A stretch of DNA of 64,000 nucleotides from Clostridium carboxidivorans P7 (GTDB lineage Bacteria; Bacillota; Clostridia; Clostridiales; Clostridiaceae), in NCBI RefSeq assembly GCF_001038625.1, contig NZ_CP011803.1:3906001-3970000 (forward strand), read 5' to 3'. Position numbers and translations under genes: made by a program. Shown here piece after piece: positions 37,607 through 56,052 of the stretch (its first letter is position 1; the number at the start of each line of letters is the position of its first letter). The notes under the pieces are model-generated. The model was not told where the DNA came from and did no database searches. It was given only the letters and a program-made list of their open reading frames with translations.

Positions 37607-37713
37607 ATTTATTCCTCCTATATTATCAATGAAAATTCACATTTTAGTTGAATTATAGTTAATTCAGTACTTTCCCCCTTTTAACTCTTTTTAGAATTTT
37701 CACAATATATAAT

Positions 37714-37730
37714 AGCAATAAACATGCCAC
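37714..37730 (-). promoter_or_regulatory. sigma-54 (-24/-12) promoter of hydrolase copy 2 and permease
   Basis: On the minus strand GTGGCATGTTTATTGCT, with GG and GC elements spaced as required. It lies about 107 nt before the ATG at 37606. Confidence 0.85.
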
Positions 37731-37783
37731 AATTAAGATTCTGAAATTTTGGACATATGCGACATTATTTTTAATGAATATTG

Positions 37784-37805
37784 TCAAAATGAATTGTCAT
37801 TTTAA
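37784..37805 (-). promoter_or_regulatory. putative enhancer site for sigma-54 regulator, copy 2
   Basis: Half-sites TCAAAATGA and TCATTTTAA spaced by 4 nt; centre 64.5 nt from the promoter edge. Additional half-site-like CTGTCATTTTG occurs at 37834. Confidence 0.7.
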
Positions 37806-37849
37806 TAATACGTCTCTATAATATCGCATTTTCCTGTCATTTTGCAACA

Positions 37850-37880
37850 AAAATCTATTGTCATTTTGACAATAGATTTT
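37850..37880 (-). terminator. terminator of the sigma-54 regulator gene
   Basis: AAAATCTATTGTCA / TGACAATAGATTTT with a 3-nt loop, followed by a T run on the minus strand, 25 nt past the stop. Confidence 0.85.
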
Positions 37881-37904
37881 TCATTTTGAACTTCATATTG
37901 AATT

Positions 37905-39638
37905 TTATAAATTATATTTTTTTATATCTCTATATAATGTAGAAAGACTTATTCCTAATTCTTCTGCAATTTTTTGTTTGCCTGCAAGAGTGCTGCCATG
38001 TCTAATTATTAATTCCTCAAGACATTTTTTCCTTATTGATTCTAAATTATTATATTGAATTTCTTTTTTTTCTGCACTTATTTTTTTAGGGATGCACGAC
38101 AATGTAAGTACATCTTTGTTTTCCATATTGACAGAGTATTCAACAACATTCTCCAGCTCTCTTACGTTTCCTGGCCAATCATATAGCAATAATTGCTTTT
38201 TTACTTCTTCCGATATGCCAACTATATTTTTATTTAATTTTTTATTATACTTATCAAGGAAATGCTCTGCAAGTAAAATTATATCCTCTAGTCGTTTTCT
38301 AAGAGGAGGTATCATTATCGGTATTACACATAATCTATAAAAAAAGTCCTCTCTAAATTCTCCCTTTTTTACCATAGTTTCAAGATCCTTATTAGTAGCT
38401 GAAATTATTCTCACATCCAATTTTATGGATTTTACTCCTCCTACCCTTTCCAATTGTCCCTGCTCTATAACTCTAAGTAATTTAGGCTGCAAATGTAATG
38501 ATAAATCTCCAACTTCGTCAAGAAAAATAGTTCCTCCATTAGCAAGTTCAAATTTGCCCGGCTTTCCACCTTTATTTGCACCTGTAAAAGCGCCACTTTC
38601 ATATCCAAAAAGTTCACTTTCAAGAAGATTTTCAGGTATTGCAGCACAATTAATAGCTATAAAAGGTTCATCTTTTCTTTTACTCATTTTATGAATAGCT
38701 CGCGCAAATACTTCTTTTCCTGTACCACTTTCCCCCAAAATTAAAATATTAGATTCATATTTTGCCGCTTGTGTAGCCAGATTTTTAGTTTGATTAATTA
38801 ACTTGCTATTACCCTTTATACTGTCAAGATTTATATTTAAATGCGAAGCATCAGCTAAAAGTTTATATGCTATATTAGTCAATTCTTTTTTATGCTTAAA
38901 TATAAAAAGAATATCTGTCTTTTCATTACTGTTATTTATGAATTTTACGCTTACAAACATTCTATTATTGGGGATTGGTGCTCTTAAAATAACCTCCAAT
39001 TCCTTTTCAGCTTCCTCTTTAAAATCACTTATTATATTTTCAAAATTATCTTCCACAAAAATTTCTTTTATATTATTCTTATGTTTTAGTATTTCTTCCA
39101 TAACACTGTTGAAAACAAGTATTTCGCCTGAGGAGCTTGTAAGCACAACTCCCTCACTTATAGAATTTAAAACTGTTATTAATCTATCCTTTGTTTCTTT
39201 TTCCTTTATTTTAGTTAAAATACTTTCTGCTAACCTTTCTAAAAAAGTAATAAGTTGACTTCTTATTTTAACCTGTTTTTCTTTAAGTTTAGAAGTTAAT
39301 GACATAATCGTAATAGCTCCAATGCATTTTCCATCATTTTTTATAGGATATGCTATAGAATACTCATTAAAGCATTTTCCATAAGTCTTAATGGGACATG
39401 TATCACATATTTTATTACCTTTAGGGCTATCTATAATTAAAACCTCGCCATTTTCTATAACGTAATCATTGGCACATCCCTTTGGAAGTGCTTGTCCTAT
39501 AGATTCCTTAAATAACCCAGTTGCAGCAACCCTTACTAAATGACTATCCATAACATAGATATCAAACTCAATAATGGAACTTGTTGTCTCTATTAAATTC
39601 TGTATAAATTCTCTTATTTCATACATTGCACTATACAT
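37905..39638 (-). CDS. sigma-54-dependent transcriptional activator
   Basis: 577 residues. Residues 1-145: GAF-like sensor carrying Cys78, Cys81 and Cys89 ([13 protein letters not shown]). About 150-215: PAS domain ([20 protein letters not shown]). About 270-510: AAA+ domain with Walker A GESGTGKE (302-309), the sigma-54 contact loop GAFTGA (349-354), and Walker [10 protein letters not shown]-terminus: Fis-type helix-turn-helix ([22 protein letters not shown]). It should switch on the -24/-12 promoters of both hydrolase genes to its downstream side. The sensor's ligand or redox cue is unknown. Confidence 0.93.
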   Translation of the reverse strand: MYSAMYEIREFIQNLIETTSSIIEFDIYVMDSHLVRVAATGLFKESIGQALPKGCANDYVIENGEVLIIDSPKGNKICDTCPIKTYGKCFNEYSIAYPIKNDGKCIGAITIMSLTSKLKEKQVKIRSQLITFLERLAESILTKIKEKETKDRLITVLNSISEGVVLTSSSGEILVFNSVMEEILKHKNNIKEIFVEDNFENIISDFKEEAEKELEVILRAPIPNNRMFVSVKFINNSNEKTDILFIFKHKKELTNIAYKLLADASHLNINLDSIKGNSKLINQTKNLATQAAKYESNILILGESGTGKEVFARAIHKMSKRKDEPFIAINCAAIPENLLESELFGYESGAFTGANKGGKPGKFELANGGTIFLDEVGDLSLHLQPKLLRVIEQGQLERVGGVKSIKLDVRIISATNKDLETMVKKGEFREDFFYRLCVIPIMIPPLRKRLEDIILLAEHFLDKYNKKLNKNIVGISEEVKKQLLLYDWPGNVRELENVVEYSVNMENKDVLTLSCIPKKISAEKKEIQYNNLESIRKKCLEELIIRHGSTLAGKQKIAEELGISLSTLYRDIKKYNL

Positions 39639-39753
39639 ATAATTTCACCACTTTATTAATATTCATATTTAAAATTGCAATTTTAAAATCATTACTTGTA
39701 TTTTATCACATGAATAATTTCATGTAAATTTACTGATAATATCAAAATGAATG

Positions 39754-39786
39754 AAAAAGGCAGTTTAATAAAAAACTGCCTTTTTT
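39754..39786 (-). terminator. terminator of the glutamate mutase operon
   Basis: AAAAAGGCAGTTT / AAACTGCCTTTTTT around AATAA, 11 nt past the methylaspartate ammonia-lyase stop. Confidence 0.88.
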
Positions 39787-39796
39787 CCAAATTCCA

Positions 39797-41038
39797 TTAC
39801 TTTCTTCTATTTGCAAGCGCAATAACTCTATTCATTTCATTGTTAACTATCATGTATCCTTCATCTACGCCCATTCCTGGTTTAGCAAGTACTTGTTTTG
39901 CGCCACAGGCCATACCTATATTTGTAGTTACTTCGGCAGATCTATTTGTTTCGTTGCATGTTCCTCCACAATATGCTCCCATACCATGTTCTTTACAGTA
40001 AATTATTGCATCTGCTATATTATTTACTCCACCTAAATCAGGTGTCTTTATTTGTACCATATGTCCTGCTTTATTGTCTGTAAAGAATTTTACATCGTCT
40101 ACTGTGTTGCACCATTCGTCTGCAACTAATTCTACTTTTATTCCTCTTCCATCTAATTCTGCTGTTAAGTCTCTTAATGCTTCCATTTGTTTTTGTCTCT
40201 CTTCTACATCCATTGGTCCTTCTATTCTCAAATGGAATGGTTTTGCTGCTTCTTCTAATGTTTTTATATAATCAGCCATTGCCTTTGTATCATATTTAAA
40301 TGCAGCTCCTATTGTTCCATATACATCTATGTGGAATATTGGACTGTAATCCTCTTTTGTTCTTAATTTTATTACTCTATCTCTTAACCATTCAACATAC
40401 TTTAATAATTTTTCACCTTTTAATCCTAGTTTTTCTTCTACATTATTTATAAGTGCATGTGGCATTACATCTGCACCTTTTATTATCATTTTATCTGAAT
40501 TATCGTATCTGTCATCTCCTGATTGAGTAAATATAGGTACTCTCTTTATTTCATAACCTGGATTGTATTCATTTCTTATTACTTCTGCCATAGTTAATTT
40601 TTCAGCTTTTGCTACTGCATCAAGTATTGCTTGAGTTACTCCATATCTTATAGCTGTATGTAATCTTTTTCCATCAACTTGCATTTTATCAAATTCTTCT
40701 GCTAATGCTTTGAATTCCTTTAATTCTCTTCCTATAAGCTTAGGTGCTATTTCTTTTTCTATAACTGGAATAAAATCTTTAGCTAAAAATAGAGGATCTC
40801 TTCCGCCTGCTCCTGAATATTGTACTGCTGCACAATCTCCATATGCTACCTGACCATCTTCTAATATAATCATAACAGATATAGCTTCTCCAGCCTGTCT
40901 AACATTTTTAAATCCTTCTGTTACTGGTTCTCCTACATAAGTGAATCCATCGTGTCCTGCTCCTTTTTTTATAGCTCTCTGATCATCAAAATAAAATCCT
41001 GTTTTTGATTCTGAACAAATAACGTCAACTATTTTCAT
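39797..41038 (-). CDS. mal: methylaspartate ammonia-lyase
   Basis: 413 residues, identical in length to the Clostridium tetanomorphum enzyme. Enolase-superfamily barrel with metal ligands in FHIDVYG, IEGP and LVADEWCN and the catalytic lysine in HMVQIKTPDLGG. It removes ammonia from (2S,3S)-3-methylaspartate to give mesaconate, the second step of glutamate fermentation. Lies 49 nt after glmE; the next enzymes (mesaconase, citramalate lyase) are not in the window. Confidence 0.96.
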   Translation of the reverse strand: MKIVDVICSESKTGFYFDDQRAIKKGAGHDGFTYVGEPVTEGFKNVRQAGEAISVMIILEDGQVAYGDCAAVQYSGAGGRDPLFLAKDFIPVIEKEIAPKLIGRELKEFKALAEEFDKMQVDGKRLHTAIRYGVTQAILDAVAKAEKLTMAEVIRNEYNPGYEIKRVPIFTQSGDDRYDNSDKMIIKGADVMPHALINNVEEKLGLKGEKLLKYVEWLRDRVIKLRTKEDYSPIFHIDVYGTIGAAFKYDTKAMADYIKTLEEAAKPFHLRIEGPMDVEERQKQMEALRDLTAELDGRGIKVELVADEWCNTVDDVKFFTDNKAGHMVQIKTPDLGGVNNIADAIIYCKEHGMGAYCGGTCNETNRSAEVTTNIGMACGAKQVLAKPGMGVDEGYMIVNNEMNRVIALANRRK

Positions 41039-41087
41039 TTTTTACACCCATCTTTCTAAATACTCTTTATATATTTAATTAATTACA

Positions 41088-42539
41088 TTATTCTGGTCTT
41101 CCTATTAGAACTCCCTTGCCTACAGCAAATATATCATCTATAGTCATTTGGAATGTTACTTCTCTTCCTTCAAACTTTCCTCTTTCTTCTAACTTTCTTG
41201 TATTGAATGCCTTTAATTCTTCAGTTAATGGTAAGTTTCCAAAGTTGAAGTATCTTACTGCTCCATTATTATCCCTAGCAGGCATCATTTTTCCAGCATT
41301 AAATTTACTTGGTGCAAATGGTATATCTACTATTCCTGATTCAAAACCTTTTACTGTTCCTACTGCTAAATCTCCATTTCCAAGTTCAAATAACTTATCC
41401 ATCATACATTTAGTTTCTGCTTTTATTATGCTTATTTCTGTTTCTAATTCCTTTGACATTGGAAGTCTCTGTCCTTGGAACATATTTAATGCCATTTTTG
41501 TTGCTTTTATTCCTGCTGCATTTGCTTCTTTTGTTGGTATTCCCAATGCTTCATGTGGTGTTTTTACTATAACCTTTGTTGCTCCTGCTAGTGCTGCTGT
41601 TGCTGCTCCTGATGATATTACTCCAAACGCTTTAGCCTCATCCTGTGGGAATCCTCCCATCCATTCGTGGAATACTGTTGTTATATAAACATCGTTATAT
41701 CCATATTGTTTTAAATATTCATTTACTTGTTCTTCTAAGGCTCTTATTGCCGCAACATCTTGAACTAAATTTCCGCACTGTCCATATCCTACTGTTATGT
41801 TCTTAACTCCTTGTTCTGCTGCAAGTAATGCTTCTATTATTGCCACTGTATTTGATGTACTTGGTGGAACTAAAGTTCCTGTTAAAGGTCCAAATGGTTC
41901 TCTGTTGATTGATATTCCCTGCTCTTCATAATATCCAACAAGTCTATCGCAGTACTGCCAGTCCAATAAACTTTTTTCTATTGATACACTTTTAGCATAT
42001 GGAACGTTATAAGATATTCCGCCACCTTCATTTGAAGTCCATCCTGCTGCATGTATTATTTCTGCAAGTAACCTAGAATCTGGTGTGCCGTGTCTTGCTT
42101 GAAGTGGTAAATTTACTGCTTCAAATACTTCTCTGCATCCTTTTACTCCATGGTTTACTCCTGGAAATCCGTTTAATAATGATCTTCCTGCTGCTAAACT
42201 TTCTTTTATTCCTATTTCGCATTCATCATATCTATTTTGTCTTGTATAACTGTCTATTGTTGATGGTAGTAAGTCTGCATTTCCTTCATTTTGAAGATGT
42301 TGTAGAAGTTCTATATGTTCATTTATTAGTGCAACTCCTGCTCTTGGTTGTGCTAATGTTATTCCTGCTTCTTTAGCTTTTCTTAATTTTGCTGGAAAAC
42401 TCTTATATTCAGGTACCTTTTTTAAATATTCTACTGCTTCCTTTAAGTCTACTTCGCTTCCTGTTGGCCACTGACTTAATACTTCTTTTCTCATTTCAAA
42501 AAATTCTTCATCTGTCCACTTTTTATTTTTAAGTTCCAC
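41088..42539 (-). CDS. glmE: methylaspartate (glutamate) mutase epsilon subunit
   Basis: 483 residues, as in known MutE/GlmE. TIM-barrel catalytic subunit: [58 protein letters not shown] and [12 protein letters not shown] are characteristic. Binds adenosylcobalamin with GlmS and rearranges L-glutamate to 3-methylaspartate. The start is GTG, AGGAGG 8 nt before it. No glmL lies between glmS and this gene. Confidence 0.97.
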   Translation of the reverse strand: MELKNKKWTDEEFFEMRKEVLSQWPTGSEVDLKEAVEYLKKVPEYKSFPAKLRKAKEAGITLAQPRAGVALINEHIELLQHLQNEGNADLLPSTIDSYTRQNRYDECEIGIKESLAAGRSLLNGFPGVNHGVKGCREVFEAVNLPLQARHGTPDSRLLAEIIHAAGWTSNEGGGISYNVPYAKSVSIEKSLLDWQYCDRLVGYYEEQGISINREPFGPLTGTLVPPSTSNTVAIIEALLAAEQGVKNITVGYGQCGNLVQDVAAIRALEEQVNEYLKQYGYNDVYITTVFHEWMGGFPQDEAKAFGVISSGAATAALAGATKVIVKTPHEALGIPTKEANAAGIKATKMALNMFQGQRLPMSKELETEISIIKAETKCMMDKLFELGNGDLAVGTVKGFESGIVDIPFAPSKFNAGKMMPARDNNGAVRYFNFGNLPLTEELKAFNTRKLEERGKFEGREVTFQMTIDDIFAVGKGVLIGRPE

Positions 42540-42605
42540 CTCAATTACCTCCTAATAAACTTATCAAGTATTTTTTCATTAATATAGTTTTAATACAATT
42601 TTTAT

Positions 42606-43016
42606 TTAATCTTCAACTTTTAAGTCCTTTTTTAAATCTGCAATTGTAATTTCTGGTGATGTTCCTGGTGCGTATACTCTATCAAATCCCATTTCTTTAA
42701 ACTTCTTATGTACATCTTCCCATTTTTGTTTTCCTACTACTAAATTTCCACCAGCATACAATAGTATTCCATCTAATCCTGATTCATTAAGCTTTTCTCT
42801 TAATCCTCTGCAATCAATTTCTCCATGTCCATAAAGTGAAGATACTACTATTGCATCTGCATTAGTTTCTATTGCTGCATTTATAAAGTCTTCTTGTGGA
42901 GACAATACACCAATATTAACTACATTGAATCCTGCTTGTGTAAATGAATGATCTAATATTTTGTTTCCAACTGCATGACAATCTGAACCAATTACTCCAA
43001 TAACTAAAGTTTTCAT
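42606..43016 (-). CDS. glmS: methylaspartate (glutamate) mutase sigma subunit
   Basis: 136 residues from the ATG at 43014-43016 ([10 protein letters not shown]), supported by GGGGGG 7 nt upstream. The cobalamin-binding signature DCHAVG (D12, H14, G17), then SLYGHGE and YAGGN, fits the B12-binding Rossmann domain. His14 replaces the dimethylbenzimidazole ligand of B12. First gene of glmS-glmE-mal. Confidence 0.96.
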   Translation of the reverse strand: MKTLVIGVIGSDCHAVGNKILDHSFTQAGFNVVNIGVLSPQEDFINAAIETNADAIVVSSLYGHGEIDCRGLREKLNESGLDGILLYAGGNLVVGKQKWEDVHKKFKEMGFDRVYAPGTSPEITIADLKKDLKVED

Positions 43017-43520
43017 TATGAAACCCCCCAAAACTTACTTTTAAAAATTTATTTATATTTTTAAAACCTATAACTTATATAATATGGCCTTATTACAAAT
43101 TTATATTAACTAATGGATTAATGGACTAATCCATTGCTCTTTTTTATAATACCACATGAAAAAACGCATATCAAACGTTTTCAAAAAAAATCTTTTTTCA
43201 GAATATTGCGTTATATCTAAAGCACTTTAGCACATTAATTTATCATTCATAATATTTTAAAATCATTTATAAAGTATTATGAATTTACAGTCTATCTAGC
43301 TTAATATTAACGAATTTGTGAAGTTACACATATTTTTACAAATCCAAATTATGTCTTAGTACATTAAAATATACTTTGAATATCTTAATCCTAAAAATTG
43401 CATAATTTCATTCATATACATATTGTTTTTACTTTATTATCCATACCTGTGGAAATTTTTTGGATTAACCTTCCATTAGATTTAGATATTTAAAAAAAAG
43501 AATCTTTATTACATGAAAAA
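43017..43520. other. leader and promoter region of glmS, with one hairpin
   Basis: AT-rich. A hairpin AATGGATTA / TAATCCATT stands at 43112-43135; on the minus strand it is in the likely 5' leader of glmS. No cobalamin riboswitch core and no sigma-54 element are seen. The remainder is unremarkable. Confidence 0.5.
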
Positions 43521-43545
43521 AATGGACTTTTTTCAAAGTCCATTT
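43521..43545 (-). terminator. terminator of aminotransferase gene
   Basis: AATGGACTTT and AAAGTCCATT arms; TTTTTTTCATG follows on the minus strand. It lies 61 nt past the stop. Confidence 0.75.
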
Positions 43546-43605
43546 CATTTGCTATTTATCTTTATTTAAATAAAAATTTCAAACTAACAATTAAATCACT
43601 GTAAA

Positions 43606-44757
43606 TTACTTTAAATTTTTCACAAAACTTTCTATTCTATCTGATGCTTCTTTTAATTGTTCCATACTATATGCATAAGAAATTCTCATATGACCTTCTC
43701 CACCAACTCCAAAAGCTGAACCTGGAACAACAGCAACACCTGCCTCTTTTAGAAGCCTTTCACAAAATTCATCACTTTTCATATTGAATTTTTTTATAGA
43801 TGGAAACATATAAAAGGCCCCCATAGGAACATTTGATTCGAATCCCATTTTAATAAATCTATTATATAAATAGTCTCTTCTTTTTATAAATTCTTTTCTC
43901 ATATATTCTACATCTTCCATGCAGCTTTTAAAACCCTCACAAGCTGCCCATTGAACAATAGATGGTGCGCATGATACATTATATTGGTGAACCTTCATTA
44001 TGGCATTCATAAAACCTTCTACTGCACACACATATCCTATTCTAAGACCTGTCATAGAAAACATTTTTGAAAAACCACCAACAGCAATTACTTTATCCCT
44101 TATATCATCAAATTGAGCTATAGAATAATATTGATCTTCAAAACATAATGAACTATACATTTCATCAGTTATAGCTACAATTTCATTATCTTTAATTATC
44201 TCATGAAGCTTGTTATTATCTTCCCTTGATAAAATAGCTCCAGTTGGATTACATGGGTATGATACAACTATAGCCTTAGGTTTTTCTTTGCTTATTAAAC
44301 TTTTCAATTCCTCAAAGTTAATAGAAAAATCGCTGTTTAAACTATAATTTATAATCTCCCCTCCAATAAGCTTTACACAGCTTTCATAAGCTGGATAAGC
44401 TGGCGTTGGTATGAGAATTTTGTCTGAAGGATTCAATAAAGCTGCAAAAACATCCATTAAACCCTCACTACCACCAACGGTAATACATATTTCATCCTTA
44501 TCATAGTTTATGTTTTGGGTTTTTAAATAGTTTGATATTCCTTCTCTAAGCTCTACAATTCCTGCATTTGATGTATATGTAGTTTTGTTTTCATTTATTG
44601 CTTCAATCATAGCTTTTTTAATTTTATCAGGTACATTAAAATCAGGCTGACCTAAAGTTAAGGAAATGGCATTTGGGTAATTAATTACTTTGTTGAAAAA
44701 CTTCCTGATACCTGAAATCTCTATATTTTGCACATTTCTAGAAATAGTATTATCCAT
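43606..44757 (-). CDS. class I/II PLP-dependent aminotransferase (PatA-like)
   Basis: 383 residues. Hallmarks: SLTLGQPDFNVP, GGSEGLMDVFAALL, YPCNPTGAIL, DEMYSSLCFE, the PLP lysine in VGGFSKMFSMTGLRIGY and the carboxylate-binding Arg in HMRISYAYS. This subgroup includes PatA, proposed to aminate N-acetyl-L,L-DAP precursors in lysine synthesis, and alanine/aromatic aminotransferases. Single gene; substrate not decided by context. Confidence 0.88.
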   Translation of the reverse strand: MDNTISRNVQNIEISGIRKFFNKVINYPNAISLTLGQPDFNVPDKIKKAMIEAINENKTTYTSNAGIVELREGISNYLKTQNINYDKDEICITVGGSEGLMDVFAALLNPSDKILIPTPAYPAYESCVKLIGGEIINYSLNSDFSINFEELKSLISKEKPKAIVVSYPCNPTGAILSREDNNKLHEIIKDNEIVAITDEMYSSLCFEDQYYSIAQFDDIRDKVIAVGGFSKMFSMTGLRIGYVCAVEGFMNAIMKVHQYNVSCAPSIVQWAACEGFKSCMEDVEYMRKEFIKRRDYLYNRFIKMGFESNVPMGAFYMFPSIKKFNMKSDEFCERLLKEAGVAVVPGSAFGVGGEGHMRISYAYSMEQLKEASDRIESFVKNLK

Positions 44758-44985
44758 ATTGTATTAGCCCCTCTCTATTTATATCATAAATTTTAGCTTT
44801 AACACTTTATCAATATATTATCATAAAATTTGTTTTATCCAAACATTATATTTAATTTATATTATATATTGAAAATTATCTATACCAATTATGATACTGA
44901 ATTTTATAACATTATCAATGAATATATTATACATAATCAAAATAATAAAATTAAAACTTTATTTGTTTATATAATAAAAACAACA

Positions 44986-45014
44986 ATCGCTAAGTAATTA
45001 AATTACTTAGCGAT
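44986..45014 (-). terminator. terminator of rRNA operon A
   Basis: ATCGCTAAGTAATT / AATTACTTAGCGAT, a perfect 14-bp stem, T-rich on both sides, just after the 5S gene. The region 44758-44985 is AT-rich with no clear element. Confidence 0.85.
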
Positions 45015-45025
45015 CCTTTTTTATT

Positions 45026-45142
45026 ACCTGGCAACGACCTACTCTTCCACAGAGCCTCCCCTGCAGTACCATCGGCACTATAAAGCTTAACCATCGTGTT
45101 CGGAATGGGAACGGGTGTTACCTTTATGTCATTATCACCAGA
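45026..45142 (-). rRNA. rrf: 5S ribosomal RNA, operon A
   Basis: About 117 nt; minus strand from TCTGGTGATAATGACATAAAGG to GTAGGTCGTTGCCAGGT. Ends approximate. Confidence 0.93.
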
Positions 45143-45199
45143 TATTCTTATTTAATTTTAGAGATTTTGTTATCTCAAAATTGCACAGTGAATTTATTT

Positions 45200-48096
<2,897 letters not shown>

Positions 48097-48310
48097 ATTC
48101 ATGTGAAAATTGTCTTTCAACAATTTTCTTAGTTAAAATCTACAAAGGTTTTTTTACTTATATAATAAGTAGTTTTACCTTTAGCTTTACTTTTATTTAA
48201 AAGTTATATTCACTGTGCAATTTTCAAAGAACAATTTGAAGAATTAGATTCTTCAAAATTAAACAGAGCTATTAAATAAACCTTCAAAGTAGAATTACCT
48301 ACTTTGTCGA

Positions 48311-49828
<1,518 letters not shown>

Positions 49829-49967
49829 TAAAAGTTTAATCTGTACTCAAATTATTGACGTTAAACTTGTTAGTTTAACTAATACTGGCTTATTTAAAAT
49901 AAGATTTATATCTTACTTTCACTCTGTTTAATTTTCAAGGATCTTGTCGCATCTCAGCGACTTTTAT

Positions 49968-50079
49968 ATCTTATCATGTTTACTTAACCCTGTCAAGAAC
50001 TTTTTTCAAATTCTTTTTTGTTAAGCTTGCTGCATCACACAGCTTTAACATAATACCATGTTACTTAAGAAGTTGTCAA
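49968..50079 (-). promoter_or_regulatory. tandem promoters of rRNA operon A
   Basis: P1: TTGACA (49991-49996), 17 nt, TAAGAT (49968-49973). P2: TTGACA (50074-50079), 18 nt, TATTAT (50050-50055). 49829-49963 is the transcribed leader shared with operon B; 50080-50448 is AT-rich with no feature recognised. Confidence 0.8.
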
Positions 50080-50448
50080 CATATTTTTTATGTTTTATTT
50101 TCTAAGTAACTGTCTGCTCTCTCAAGCGACATGTGTTATTGTATCATATATTTATAATATTATATTAGATAATACTAGTGCATATTCTGTTTATTCTCTT
50201 ATTGCTCTATTTTACTTACTATTTACATAGTTTTTCACTTATAGATACACAAGGCCGAGTTTATGATTTTTTTAATACAAATTTAAAAATCTACTACATT
50301 TAGAACTAAATCTTTAAACAAGACTTTACACATGAATTTTACTATTTACTTGAAAACTTTAAAAGACCTTTTTAGTCATACATTTTTTACATATAAGTTT
50401 AGTTAGTTAACTTTCTTATAAAGTGGTGTTAATATTTATTATAAACGT

Positions 50449-50476
50449 AAAAAAAGACTACATATCTGTAGTCTTT
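50449..50476 (-). terminator. terminator of rRNA operon B and tRNA-Asn
   Basis: AAAGACTACA / TGTAGTCTTT around TATC, followed by a T run on the minus strand. Confidence 0.85.
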
Positions 50477-50493
50477 AATAATTCATATAAAAT

Positions 50494-50568
<75 letters not shown>

Positions 50569-50575
50569 ACGCATT

Positions 50576-50692
50576 ACCTGGCAACGACCTACTCTTCCAC
50601 AGAGCCTCCCCTGCAGTACCATCGGCACTATAAAGCTTAACCATCGTGTTCGGAATGGGAACGGGTGTTACCTTTATGTCATTATCACCAGA
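50576..50692 (-). rRNA. rrf: 5S ribosomal RNA, operon B
   Basis: Copy of the operon A 5S gene, shifted by 5,550 nt, no difference seen. Confidence 0.93.
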
Positions 50693-50749
50693 TATTCTTA
50701 TTTAATTTTAGAGATTTTGTTATCTCAAAATTGCACAGTGAATTTATTT

Positions 50750-53646
<2,897 letters not shown>

Positions 53647-53860
53647 ATTCATGTGAAAATTGTCTTTCAACAATTTTCTTAGTTAAAATCTACAAAGGTT
53701 TTTTTACTTATATAATAAGTAGTTTTACCTTTAGCTTTACTTTTATTTAAAAGTTATATTCACTGTGCAATTTTCAAAGAACAATTTGAAGAATTAGATT
53801 CTTCAAAATTAAACAGAGCTATTAAATAAACCTTCAAAGTAGAATTACCTACTTTGTCGA

Positions 53861-55378
<1,518 letters not shown>

Positions 55379-55517
55379 TAAAAGTTTAATCTGTACTCAA
55401 ATTATTGACGTTAAACTTGTTAGTTTAACTAATACTGGCTTATTTAAAATAAGATTTATATCTTACTTTCACTCTGTTTAATTTTCAAGGATCTTGTCGC
55501 ATCTCAGCGACTCTTGT

Positions 55518-55724
55518 ATTTTATCATGCTTACCTTTGCTTGTCAACTAGTAATTTTTACTTATTTGACTTTGCTAAGTTATCACTGATTCGTGACTGGA
55601 TGTATATCATATCATGCTTACATCAGTTTTGTCAACTAGCAATTTCTCACCAATTCAACTGACGTTTTCTGCGGCTTACTTACCGCCAGATTCGCATCTT
55701 ATCACTATCACTAAAAGCTGTCAA
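55518..55724 (-). promoter_or_regulatory. three tandem promoters of rRNA operon B
   Basis: P1: TTGACA (55541-55546), 17 nt, TAAAAT (55518-55523). P2: TTGACA (55630-55635), 18 nt, TATGAT (55606-55611). P3: TTGACA (55719-55724), 17 nt, TAAGAT (55696-55701). All have perfect -35 hexamers. 55725-56052 is otherwise AT-rich with nothing recognised. Confidence 0.82.
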
Positions 55725-56052
55725 TTGGTAGTTTCAACCAACCTCTCTACAGTGTAACACTACATAAAAAATTAATAATTATTCACAGTGCTTACTGCAC
55801 TTCCAAGTGACAAGTGATATCTTACCACTTATAAAAACACAAAGAGTTAATACAATTCTCCACAATTTAAAATATACTTGATAATATTCGTTAATTCTCT
55901 ATTATACTTACTATTTTGTATACGGACACGCCTGAGTTAGTTTATATGATATGATTTTATCAAAGATTTTACAGTGAGATAATTGCTTTTTAATATGAAT
56001 ATCTCACTGTAGTGGTTTTAATAAAGATAAATTTAGATTTTTAAATTTACTT

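Noticed and set aside
43112..43140. Plus-strand terminator (hairpin plus T run)
   Set aside because: No plus-strand gene precedes it; it is more likely a leader hairpin of glmS or chance.
43017..43520. Cobalamin riboswitch or sigma-54 promoter before glmS
   Set aside because: No B12-box-like conserved core and no TGGCA-N6-TTGC element on the minus strand.
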